NCBI GenBank assembly: GCA_027317045.1
Contig: DAHVFI010000103.1
Coordinates: 1-8,268, forward strand
Reading direction: 5' to 3'
DNA from: Gammaproteobacteria bacterium
GTDB lineage: Bacteria > Pseudomonadota > Gammaproteobacteria > Natronospirales > REEB76
DNA: 8,268 nucleotides
Positions within the stretch are counted from its first letter, which is position 1, and every line of letters begins with the position of its first letter. The notes beneath the pieces were generated by a model. It made no database searches and was not told where the DNA came from. It worked only from the letters and a program-made list of their open reading frames with translations. Below, piece after piece: positions 1 to 6,765 of this stretch. Position numbers and translations under genes: made by a program.

Positions 1-13
1 CTAAAGAATATTA

Positions 14-29
14 TACTAGATCCCTAGTA
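14..29. promoter_or_regulatory. Putative BlaI-type operator 1 (inverted repeat)
   Basis: A perfect 6-bp inverted repeat, TACTAG-ATCC-CTAGTA. It has the TACTA...TAGTA outline of operators bound by BlaI/MecI-family winged-helix dimers. A TATACT hexamer (12-17) that could serve as a -10 element overlaps its left arm. It lies just upstream of a BlaI-family gene and about 21 bp centre to centre from a second similar dyad, which suggests binding of two dimers on the same helix face. The symmetry is visible in the sequence; the repressor assignment is inferred from context and family knowledge. Confidence 0.6.
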
Positions 30-34
30 GACTG

Positions 35-51
35 TACTATACTGCATAGTA
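35..51. promoter_or_regulatory. Putative BlaI-type operator 2 (inverted repeat)
   Basis: A perfect 6-bp inverted repeat with a 5-nt spacer, TACTAT-ACTGC-ATAGTA. It shares the TACTA/TAGTA half-sites of the dyad at 14-29. It contains the -10-like hexamer at 38-43, so a bound repressor would block RNA polymerase. Its right arm ends immediately before the ATG at 52, which argues that this ATG is not the true start and that the 51-90 stretch is an untranslated leader. Autoregulation of the blaI-like operon is the likely role. Confidence 0.62.
38..43 (+). promoter_or_regulatory. Possible -10 element of the first repressor operon
   Basis: TATACT differs from the sigma-70 TATAAT consensus at one position. 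It would place transcription initiation near position 50, giving a leader of about 40 nt before the ATG at 91. The candidate -35 about 18 bp upstream (TACTAG, inside operator 1) is poor. A second TATACT at 12-17 could be an alternative whose -35 lies outside the window. Confidence 0.35.
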
Positions 52-90
52 ATGTGGCTTGACCAGCACGTACCTGGATATCAACCAGCG

Positions 91-498
91 ATGACCATCA
101 GAAAAGCATCTCCCGCCTCCAGCCTGCCAGAACCCACCGAAACGGAGTTGGAAATTCTGAGCGTCCTTTGGCAGTTGGGCCCCTGCACCGTACGCCACGT
201 GCATGAGACCCTGGAACGCCACGGCCTCGCGTACACCACGGTGCTTAGCATGCTGCAGATCATGTATCAGAAAGGCCTGGTCAGCCGCGATGACTCGGAA
301 CGTGCCCACGTGTACAAACCGGCCCTGAGCAAGCATCAAACTCAGCGCCAAATCCTGGGTAAATTGCTGCATCGGGTATTCGAGGGCTCCGCCACGGAAC
401 TCGTCATGCAGGCCCTGGGTTCTGCCAAACCCGCCAGCGCGGAGGAAATCAGTAAAATCCGCGCCCGTCTCGACGAACTAGAGGCCCATGATCAATGA
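91..498 (+). CDS. BlaI/MecI/CopY-family transcriptional repressor (copy 1)
   Basis: A 135-residue cytoplasmic repressor. The winged helix-turn-helix spans about residues 17-80, with the family signature T-x-x-E-x-x-I-L-x-V-L-W, the recognition-helix motif YTTVL at 48-52, and the wing RDDSERAHVY. A C-terminal dimerisation region follows at about 85-133. The ATG at 91 is chosen over the ATG at 52 because its product matches the 132-residue paralogue encoded at 4465, and because the upstream ATG abuts an operator dyad and leaves no room for a ribosome binding site. The site for ATG 91 is itself weak (GGA at 76-78). Its stop overlaps the next start as ATGA, so the two genes are co-transcribed and probably translationally coupled. 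In S. aureus BlaI and MecI, induction involves cleavage at Asn101-Phe102. Here the aligned residues look like Gln107-Ala108, so that cleavage dipeptide is not obviously kept. The family call is firm; the regulon beyond its own operon is unknown. Confidence 0.9.
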   Translation: MTIRKASPASSLPEPTETELEILSVLWQLGPCTVRHVHETLERHGLAYTTVLSMLQIMYQKGLVSRDDSERAHVYKPALSKHQTQRQILGKLLHRVFEGSATELVMQALGSAKPASAEEISKIRARLDELEAHDQ

Positions 499-2129
499 AC
501 GCCATTGAGACACTCTTCCATTCGTCGCTGATCCATTGCCTGGGTTGGACTTTGGTGCATTTTCTCTGGCAAGGCCTCGCAATCGGCGCAATCTATGTCG
601 GAATGCGACGACTGCTGCAAGGGCAATCACCAGCCGCCCGTTATCATTTGGCCATGGGCGCCCTGGCCGTCATGGCCGTACTGCCCATCATCACGTTTGT
701 TCATCTGGCGCACGCGACGATGGCTATTTCCACGCCTGCGCCGTTGGAAACCCTCGCCAACGTATCCACGATCAGTCTAAACCAGAGTGCTGCCACGGCA
801 TTTTCCGTACTCGACCATATAAGACTCTGGCTGCAACCACTGATTCCCTGGGCAGTGCCTCTGTGGCTGCTGGGTGTACTCGCCATGACGGTGCGTGGCT
901 GGCGCGGCTGGCGCCACGCGTATCAATTGCGGGAGACCGCCGCGTTCATGTCCCTACCGGAGTGGCAAGCGCTGGTCGAATCCGTACGCACACTGCTGGG
1001 TATAAAAAAACTGGTGCGTTTGGCCGTCTCCACCGGCGTCGCCGTGCCCTCCGTTATAGGCTGGCTCAAACCCATCATCCTGATCCCACCCAGCGTCATA
1101 GCAGGTCTGACTCCCCTGCAGATGGAGCTGATATTGGCCCATGAGCTGGCTCACATCCGCCGCCAAGATTACTTATGGAATTTGCTACAGATAGCCGTGG
1201 AAACCCTATTGTTCTATCACCCAGTGGTACGCTGGGTATCTCACCAAGCGCGCCTTGAACGCGAGCAATGCTGCGATGACATGGTGGTGGATTTGCATGG
1301 CAATGCCGTGGAGTACGCACGCGCGCTGACAGAACTTGAAAGCCTGCGCCAGCCGCGTTCCGCATTAGTGATGGGTGCCAACGGCGGCGCGGTGCTGGAC
1401 CGGATTCACCGCCTATTGGGAATACCGGCTTCCAACACAGCCGCTTCATGGGTACCGCTGCTGCTGACCGCGGGATTATTATTCACGGCCAGCAGCATGC
1501 AATTCATCCACCAAAAACCCGCATTCCAACAAGCGATCTTGACTGCCAAATACACCCTGCTGGGCAACCTAGCATCGCATACGCCTGCAGCCAAGAAAAC
1601 TTCCGCAGCCAGACTATCTCCAACCGGAATAAACGCACCGGTGACGCACCCCGCAGCTCTCAAACCAGCCCGTATTCATAATAAGCCCCCGAGAATTGTA
1701 TTCAATGCCATACCTGGGTTAGCGGCACCTGTTCATCCCGCTGTAATGGCCGTGGACACAGCGGCACCGGTCGTGCAGAGCCTTTCTGCGCCCAGCCATG
1801 CGGGTGGCACCGTCATTGCGCAGCATTCGCCCGTCTATCCATCCATCGCTTTGGAGCGCGGTGTCGAAGGCTCCGCAACGGTGGAATTTACCCTGACACC
1901 GGAGGGCGGCATCACTGCTATGCACGTAATCCGCGTAACCGGTTCACGCCTGTTCGGACAGGCGGCGATGGATGCGCTGCGTCAATGGAAAATAAAACCC
2001 GCGACGCTGGGCGGCGTACCGGTGGCACAGCGCATGCTCGAGGAATTCGTCTTTCGGCTGCACGCCCCCGCTGCGAACAGTAGAGCATGCAAAATCCCCA
2101 TGGGCTACCACGTGTGTTCCGCCAACTGA
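495..2129 (+). CDS. M56 (BlaR1/MecR1-type) membrane metallopeptidase with TonB C-terminal domain (copy 1)
   Basis: A 544-residue inner-membrane protein. Predicted membrane segments are at about 11-38, 51-72, 113-133 and 318-336. Between the third and fourth lies the M56 protease region: a P-S-V-I-G-W-L-K-P segment at about 185-193, the zinc motif HELAH at 216-220, and ERExCCDD at 255-262, which probably supplies further zinc ligands. A low-complexity Ala/Pro linker (about 345-435) leads to a TonB C-terminal domain at about 437-521, with the typical YPxxAxxxGVEGSxxVEF and WKIKP elements. BlaR1/MecR1 would have a penicillin-binding sensor domain here, and it is absent. The tail holds C532-x4-G-x-H-V-C541, also found in the second copy. 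By analogy, it senses an envelope cue and triggers release of the repressor encoded just upstream, whose stop it overlaps. A weak AGAGG lies at 480-484. The M56 and TonB calls are strong; the signal and substrate are unknown. Confidence 0.88.
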   Translation: MNAIETLFHSSLIHCLGWTLVHFLWQGLAIGAIYVGMRRLLQGQSPAARYHLAMGALAVMAVLPIITFVHLAHATMAISTPAPLETLANVSTISLNQSAATAFSVLDHIRLWLQPLIPWAVPLWLLGVLAMTVRGWRGWRHAYQLRETAAFMSLPEWQALVESVRTLLGIKKLVRLAVSTGVAVPSVIGWLKPIILIPPSVIAGLTPLQMELILAHELAHIRRQDYLWNLLQIAVETLLFYHPVVRWVSHQARLEREQCCDDMVVDLHGNAVEYARALTELESLRQPRSALVMGANGGAVLDRIHRLLGIPASNTAASWVPLLLTAGLLFTASSMQFIHQKPAFQQAILTAKYTLLGNLASHTPAAKKTSAARLSPTGINAPVTHPAALKPARIHNKPPRIVFNAIPGLAAPVHPAVMAVDTAAPVVQSLSAPSHAGGTVIAQHSPVYPSIALERGVEGSATVEFTLTPEGGITAMHVIRVTGSRLFGQAAMDALRQWKIKPATLGGVPVAQRMLEEFVFRLHAPAANSRACKIPMGYHVCSAN

Positions 2130-2235
2130 ATACCAAATCTTGATACCAAGCGCTTGCGGAGCATGCGCGGCAGCCGTTTATGCAGCGACCTGGTTTGAAT
2201 CGGCCCCCCATCAGAACTTGGATCCGGGCCTCTGA
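2130..2235. other. Convergent intergenic gap, no clear terminator
   Basis: A 106-bp gap between the convergent ends of the first M56-TonB gene and the FG-GAP gene. It contains a short palindrome, CAAGCGCTTG (about 2149-2158), and G+C-rich sequence, but no stem followed by a T-run on either strand. No small gene or RNA was recognised here. Confidence 0.5.
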
Positions 2236-4236
2236 TTACCGCCTGAGCCGGCGGCGGCCAGTCCATGACAATATCAAGAGCCCCGTGGAACATAGCCAGT
2301 CAAAGGCACCTCCACCGCCAGATGATGTTGTCGTTCCATAGCCCCAGTCGTTTGAATTTTCAAAGGCGTACGCCTGACCCGGACCCCCAGTATTATTGGG
2401 ACTACCCACGGGCAGGATTCCAGGTGTTTGAGGGGCACCGACCAACGCGATCGTACCGGTCGAGGTCAACGCCACGCTCGTGCCAAACCCGTCTAAGGCA
2501 ATCGGATACGGATCCACCAAGCTTGCTGTGCCTGTCGGCGTCGTCGCCCATTGGCCATTCATTTCCTTGAATACATAGGCCTTGCCTTCAAAGCCGCCGT
2601 AGGCGCCGCTTCCCTGGTCGCCGGGTGCCCCAATCAGGGCAGTGGTGGCATCACCCGACAACGCCACACTGTAACCGAAAAAATCGCCGGCGGCGGCATC
2701 CGGGTCGCTAAACGACGCCTCTGGTGTGGCTGACCACACGCCGCCCGTCGAGCGGTACAGGTAGGCTGTTCCAGAACCTTTATCTGAACCGTACGCACCC
2801 ACAAGAGCCACGGTGCCGTTGGAGGACAGTGCCAAGCTCGACCCAAAATTATCTTGTACGTTGGACATGGGGTCTGACAGGGTGGCGATCGGTGATAAAC
2901 CCCATGCGCCGCTCTGTGCAACAAAAAGGAACACCCTGCCCACTCCGCTCGGGTGGGGAGCGCCTATCAATGCCGCCGTGCCATCGGCGGACAGGGCAAG
3001 GGCATACCCAAAATCCTCTCCAAAAACAGCACTGGGATCATTAAGCTCCGCCACTGGGGACGTGGACCAGATCCCGTTACTTTGGGCAAATACATAGACC
3101 CGACCGACATCAGAGGTGCCATTCACGGTCGTGCCGAAGGCTCCGACGAGGACCACGGTCCCGTTCGCAGACACAGCAACACTGCAGAAGCAATCCTGTG
3201 TGGCCCCCGCCGGGTCAGGAAGCACAGCCACCGGGGTTGCCGACCACGTACCGCCGGATACTGTATAAACATAGACCCGTGAACTGCCCGGAGCCGAAAT
3301 AACCGCCGTGGCCCCGTTCGCCGAGAGCGCCACTTCAGATCCGAACTTATCCAGGGTTATGCCTTGAGGATCAAGCCAGGTCACCGTCGGCTGGGTATTC
3401 CAGGTGCCGTTGGTTTGGGAATAAATGTAAGCTTTACCGGTAGCGCTGCCATTGGCACCGGCGCTGAACGCTCCGATCAATGCAACGGAGCCATCGCCGG
3501 ATAGTGCTAGGCTATACCCAAAATTGTCTCCCCGCACCTGGTCTGGATCCTTGAATTGCGTCACCGTCGTGATCAGTGGATCCACGGTAATAGGATAACG
3601 GGCGCCACGGGTGGCGATGCTAAGTGTCAGTGCATGGCCCACAAGCGCCATCCATGCGCGCAGAGGCCGATGCTGCCCGTCATAAGCAAAAACTCCCGCA
3701 TAGCGCAGACGGGTCCGCCCGCCAGCATCGTTAAAATCCAGCTCCCGCGGTGTCCGCAAATGGACCTGCAGATGGCCTCGGATATCGAAGACCAGCTTAA
3801 CTTGGTTCGAATTACGGTTAAGCTCCTTGCTGAGGGTGAACCCTTGTTCGATTCCGCGCTGGGTTTCCCGATACCACGCCGTCAAGCCGCGCCCGTAGAT
3901 TACGCGGAGCTGGCCGTTCTGTCGGGCGAGCTTTTCAGCGATCGTCGGTGTGATCTGCTGACCTGAGCTATAATCAACCAACTTCATTATCCCGGCGGCT
4001 TCGCCCGCTACGATCACGGTCTGTTGCGCATCCACCCGCACCAATAACTTCTGCGTCGCGTCAGAAATCTCGTAACCTCTGTCGCTCTGGATCAGTTGCC
4101 ATTGTGCCGGCAGATTGGCCAGTGCGCATTGGGCAACCTGCGAACACCCTTCATGGGATAGGACACGCGTGTCCAGCGGCTTATGCATAGCCATAACCCC
4201 TAAGCCGGCAGCCACGAGAACCAGATATTTGAACAT
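2236..4236 (-). CDS. Exported seven-bladed FG-GAP (integrin-alpha-like) protein with GlyGly-CTERM-like tail
   Basis: A 666-residue protein. Residues 1-18 form a short hydrophobic signal peptide. Residues about 24-220 are an N-terminal beta-rich region ending in Y-P-I-T-V-D-P-L-I, a module commonly placed before FG-GAP or other beta repeats. Seven repeats of about 50-65 residues follow (starting near 230, 288, 339, 398, 453, 509 and 573). Each has a DxFGxSxALSxxGxxALxGA core and then an aromatic strand such as AYIY or VYVF; the first six continue into an NGxW...P linker. Seven copies fit one closed beta-propeller. The C-terminus has Ser-Gly4-Ala-Phe-Asp-Trp (639-647), a hydrophobic stretch and RRRLRR. 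This is the three-part layout of GlyGly-CTERM signals processed by rhombosortase. The start has AGGG eight bases upstream (plus-strand 4245-4248). A surface-exposed or processed binding protein is likely; the ligand is unknown. Blade 3 is irregular (DCFCS instead of DxFGxS). Confidence 0.85.
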   Translation of the reverse strand: MFKYLVLVAAGLGVMAMHKPLDTRVLSHEGCSQVAQCALANLPAQWQLIQSDRGYEISDATQKLLVRVDAQQTVIVAGEAAGIMKLVDYSSGQQITPTIAEKLARQNGQLRVIYGRGLTAWYRETQRGIEQGFTLSKELNRNSNQVKLVFDIRGHLQVHLRTPRELDFNDAGGRTRLRYAGVFAYDGQHRPLRAWMALVGHALTLSIATRGARYPITVDPLITTVTQFKDPDQVRGDNFGYSLALSGDGSVALIGAFSAGANGSATGKAYIYSQTNGTWNTQPTVTWLDPQGITLDKFGSEVALSANGATAVISAPGSSRVYVYTVSGGTWSATPVAVLPDPAGATQDCFCSVAVSANGTVVLVGAFGTTVNGTSDVGRVYVFAQSNGIWSTSPVAELNDPSAVFGEDFGYALALSADGTAALIGAPHPSGVGRVFLFVAQSGAWGLSPIATLSDPMSNVQDNFGSSLALSSNGTVALVGAYGSDKGSGTAYLYRSTGGVWSATPEASFSDPDAAAGDFFGYSVALSGDATTALIGAPGDQGSGAYGGFEGKAYVFKEMNGQWATTPTGTASLVDPYPIALDGFGTSVALTSTGTIALVGAPQTPGILPVGSPNNTGGPGQAYAFENSNDWGYGTTTSSGGGGAFDWLCSTGLLILSWTGRRRLRR

Positions 4237-4464
4237 GCATGTTGCCCTAATGCTTGAATTTTAGCCGCGCACGTTAACCTGATGGTGAAGGTGGCGGGAC
4301 GCACGGTGAACTATAAAGCCAAAAAAGTACCCTCGCGACTAGCACCCGCCATCTCGGCCTGAATCCACCACATACGAAATATCTCGCATTTTTGTCTATA
4401 CTTAGGCAACCTATCGGCTATCGGCCTTAGCCCGCGGTTCTGAAATCTTGGTCCGGAGAACGCC
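4237..4464. promoter_or_regulatory. Divergent control region between the FG-GAP gene and the second repressor operon
   Basis: A 228-bp region that must hold promoters for the leftward FG-GAP gene and the rightward repressor operon. Visible candidates are TAAAAT on the minus strand (plus 4258-4263) and TATACT on the plus strand (4397-4402); neither has a good -35. A tandem CTATCGG repeat (4411-4424) and a small GGCTA/TAGCC hairpin (4416-4432) sit in the leader of the second operon. The ribosome binding site GGAGA is at 4455-4459, ahead of the ATG at 4465. No perfect TACTA/TAGTA dyad like those at 14-51 is present. Confidence 0.5.
4373..4388. promoter_or_regulatory. Imperfect dyad, possible operator of the second repressor
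   Basis: TACGAAATATCTCGCA reads as its own reverse complement at 12 of 16 positions. It is the same length as operator 1 (14-29) and starts with the same TAC. It lies just upstream of the TATACT hexamer at 4397, a reasonable place for a repressor site controlling the second repressor operon and perhaps the divergent FG-GAP gene. The symmetry is modest and could be chance. Confidence 0.25.
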
Positions 4465-4863
4465 ATGTCGCCACGCCGAGCTCGGTCCACCCACCCCACG
4501 GATGCCGAGCTGGAAATCCTCAATGTGCTCTGGAAGCAGGGACCGAGTACCGTGCATACGGTCCACGAGGTGGTGAAACAACATAACCCGGTGGGCTACA
4601 CCACCGTACTCAAACTGCTGCAAATCATGCACGCCAAGGGTCTGGTGGAGCGGGATGATTCGGCACGCGCCCACATCTACAACGCGGCCATCAGCCGCAC
4701 GGATACACAACAGCAATTGTTAGGCAAATTAATGCAACGCGCTTTCGAAGGCTCCGTTGTGGAGCTGGTGCTGCAAGCGCTGGGTGCCGGCCGACCGGCA
4801 AGCCCTGTTGAACTGGCGCGCATCCGCGAACTCATCAATGAGCTGGAGCAGGAACCGCAATGA
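4465..4863 (+). CDS. BlaI/MecI/CopY-family transcriptional repressor (copy 2)
   Basis: A 132-residue paralogue of the repressor at 91-498, about 55-60% identical by hand alignment with one residue of length difference in the winged-helix region. The helix-turn-helix starts at about residue 12 (TDAELEIL), and YTTVL is at 45-49. The wing RDDSARAHIY is nearly identical to that of copy 1, so the two may bind related DNA. The dimerisation region includes FEGSVVELV at about 94-102. Gln104-Ala105 aligns near the Asn-Phe cleavage point reported for S. aureus BlaI/MecI. The start has a good ribosome binding site (GGAGA, 5 nt away). Its stop overlaps the start of the next gene as ATGA, the same architecture as copy 1, which points to an ancestral duplication of the gene pair. 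Confidence 0.9.
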   Translation: MSPRRARSTHPTDAELEILNVLWKQGPSTVHTVHEVVKQHNPVGYTTVLKLLQIMHAKGLVERDDSARAHIYNAAISRTDTQQQLLGKLMQRAFEGSVVELVLQALGAGRPASPVELARIRELINELEQEPQ

Positions 4864-6719
4864 ACGATCTCGCTCAAATCACCTTGATAGTGCATCTGGG
4901 CTGGACGCTGATTCATTTCCTGTGGCAGGGCACACTCGTGGGCATGCTCTACCTCTGCTTGAGCCGAATGTTGCGCCATGCCGCTCCGCAAACGCGTTAC
5001 AGTCTGGCATTGGCGGCGCTCTTCACGCTCATGCTGCTGCCCTTGATCACCTTCTTTTATTTGGCCCGCCGGAATACCGAATCTCTGCAGTTGCCGCCGT
5101 CGGTGCGAATCGAATTTATGGCCGCCACAGGCAGCACGCTGCATGCCGCCCTTTCTCAGACGCTGACCGACAGGCTCACCCCCTTCACCCCCTGGGTTGT
5201 GATTATCTGGCTCGGCGGGGTAGTACTGATGGGGGGGCGCGCACTCTGGGGCTGGCGCCTGGCCGCTAGCCTGCGACGCCCCTTGTTGTTCCCGTCTGCC
5301 CACCCCTGGCAACCTCTGCTGGATGCGCTGGCTGTGAAAATGCGGGTTAAAGCCACGGTGCATCTGATTGCCTCGGCACGCGCACATGCACCCATGGTCG
5401 TGGGTTGGCTCAAACCTGTGATCCTGATACCACCCAGCGCCGTGTGCGGACTCAGCTGGCGGCAAGCGGAGATGATTCTTGCCCATGAGCTCGCACATAT
5501 CCGTCGTCATGATTACCTCTTCAACCTCTTACAGCTGGTGGTGGAAACACTGCTGTTCTATCACCCGGTCATACACTGGATATCACGGGACGCACGCCGC
5601 CAGCGCGAATTCTGCTGTGATGATGCAGTCATGGAAACCTGCGGCGATCGCGTCGGTTATCTGAAGGCCCTGGCGGAACTTGCGGATAGCCGCCTGCAAA
5701 CAGCCTTCAACCTGGCCTCAAACGGCGGTTCACTGCTGCAACGTGCTTACCGCCTCGCTCATCATTCCGAGCCCAGGCAGCGTTTGTCAGGATGGGCTCT
5801 GATGCTGCTCGGATTATCAGCGTCAATCGTTGTCGCTGGACTGATGCATAGCCACGCAACCGGCCATTCCTTTCAATCTGCACATGCAGTGGTAATGACT
5901 CCAATCCAGACCCAGTCTCCAGAGACAGGTAAACTACGGCCGCTTGCGGAACGCCCTGCTTTAGGCCTACGGATAAAACTTGCTGCCACGCATTTTGCAC
6001 GAACACCGGCCATGGCGCGGCGCCGGTTTAAATCCCCGCGAGCCGTTGCTGTGATCCTGTCGCCCATTCCGCCGGCACCGACGCCGCTCTTGAGTCCGGT
6101 CACTCAATATGCGTCAGGAAATCCACCCGCTTCCAAGCTGGAAATTATCGCTGCGCAGCCGCTGCCGCAACCTGCCTATCCCTACCAGGTTTGGCGCTAT
6201 GGCTTGGGCGGCACGGTACAGGCTTCATTCCGCATCAGTGAAACCGGGCAGGTTGAGAACATCAATACCGAAATAGTCAATGGACCGATGGCTTTGGCTG
6301 GCGCGGTACGTGCCGCCATCTCCGCCTGGAAATTTGAGCCGGTACAATTCAAAAAGAAAATTATATCGCCCCAGCTTAACGTGCGTTTCACCTTTATACC
6401 GGACTCCGGTCACAAACCTGACGGACGTTGCATAGAGCTTACCGGTAGCCACGTTTGCCATTGGTATCAGGTATCAATCCAAAGCTTCCTTACCCCGGAT
6501 ACAAGCCCCGCTGTCGTCGATGCAACCACACTATCCGGTAGTGGATATCATTCGGATGGGAGTGTGGCATTGCGATTGGCAAATACGGCGGAGCAAAGAT
6601 CAGTCTTCTGCCAACCTGGCTCGAATGGGTGTCCCGTGGCATACTCGGAAGAACACCGACAACGGATAGAAGACGAGTTTGATCAGCTGGGCGCTGCCGG
6701 ACTACTACCCCAGTATTGA
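4860..6719 (+). CDS. M56 (BlaR1/MecR1-type) membrane metallopeptidase with TonB C-terminal domain (copy 2)
   Basis: A 619-residue inner-membrane protein, paralogous to the one at 495-2129. Membrane segments are near 5-36, 46-68, 110-126 and 311-329. The M56 region has V-V-G-W-L-K-P near 180-186, HELAH at 209-213 and REFCCDD at 249-255. A Pro/Ala-rich linker (about 335-425) precedes a TonB-type C-terminal domain at about 425-514 (PAYPYQVWRYGLGGTV, then SAWKFEP). C524-x4-G-x-H-V-C533 follows at the same place as in copy 1. The protein then continues for a further 86 residues, with another Cys pair (584 and 591) and no domain I recognise. The start has AGGAA 5 nt upstream and overlaps the repressor stop, implying coupled translation. 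No beta-lactam-binding domain is present. The likely role is sensing at the envelope and relief of repression by the partner BlaI-like protein; the actual cue is unknown. Confidence 0.88.
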   Translation: MNDLAQITLIVHLGWTLIHFLWQGTLVGMLYLCLSRMLRHAAPQTRYSLALAALFTLMLLPLITFFYLARRNTESLQLPPSVRIEFMAATGSTLHAALSQTLTDRLTPFTPWVVIIWLGGVVLMGGRALWGWRLAASLRRPLLFPSAHPWQPLLDALAVKMRVKATVHLIASARAHAPMVVGWLKPVILIPPSAVCGLSWRQAEMILAHELAHIRRHDYLFNLLQLVVETLLFYHPVIHWISRDARRQREFCCDDAVMETCGDRVGYLKALAELADSRLQTAFNLASNGGSLLQRAYRLAHHSEPRQRLSGWALMLLGLSASIVVAGLMHSHATGHSFQSAHAVVMTPIQTQSPETGKLRPLAERPALGLRIKLAATHFARTPAMARRRFKSPRAVAVILSPIPPAPTPLLSPVTQYASGNPPASKLEIIAAQPLPQPAYPYQVWRYGLGGTVQASFRISETGQVENINTEIVNGPMALAGAVRAAISAWKFEPVQFKKKIISPQLNVRFTFIPDSGHKPDGRCIELTGSHVCHWYQVSIQSFLTPDTSPAVVDATTLSGSGYHSDGSVALRLANTAEQRSVFCQPGSNGCPVAYSEEHRQRIEDEFDQLGAAGLLPQY

Positions 6720-6720
6720 T

Positions 6721-6735
6721 TCCCAAGAAATGGGA
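6721..6735. terminator. Weak hairpin between convergent genes
   Basis: TCCCA-AGAAA-TGGGA forms a 5-bp stem directly after the stop of the second M56-TonB gene, within the 46-bp gap to the purL end. It could be a weak bidirectional terminator. There is no convincing T-run on either side, so this is tentative. Confidence 0.25.
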
Positions 6736-6765
6736 TTATGCGATTATTGAGCGATAGCTATACAG

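Noticed and set aside
52..90. An upstream in-frame ATG adding 13 residues to the first repressor
   Set aside because: It begins directly after the operator dyad, leaves no space for a ribosome binding site, and the extra residues have no match in the paralogue.
536..1144. A 202-codon plus-strand frame inside the first M56-TonB gene
   Set aside because: It overlaps the M56 reading frame, which has clear motifs. Its product is Arg/His-rich and family-free.
495..2129. A beta-lactam resistance regulator (BlaR1/MecR1 proper)
   Set aside because: There is no penicillin-binding sensor domain (no SxxK region followed by KTG) and no beta-lactamase or PBP2a gene nearby. Only the protease and repressor families are shared.
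3556..3966. A 136-codon plus-strand frame opposite the N-terminal region of the FG-GAP protein
   Set aside because: It is antisense to a continuous 666-codon gene, with no motif and no convincing ribosome binding site.
4411..4424. Tandem CTATCGG repeat as a CRISPR-like or mobile-element repeat
   Set aside because: Only two 7-bp units are present, with no spacers and no associated genes. It is probably a chance repeat or a minor leader feature.
4677..5510. A 277-codon open frame on the minus strand opposite the second repressor/M56 gene
   Set aside because: It lies wholly inside two well-supported genes, has low-complexity Gln/Arg/His-rich composition and shows no recognisable domain, so it is an antisense shadow.
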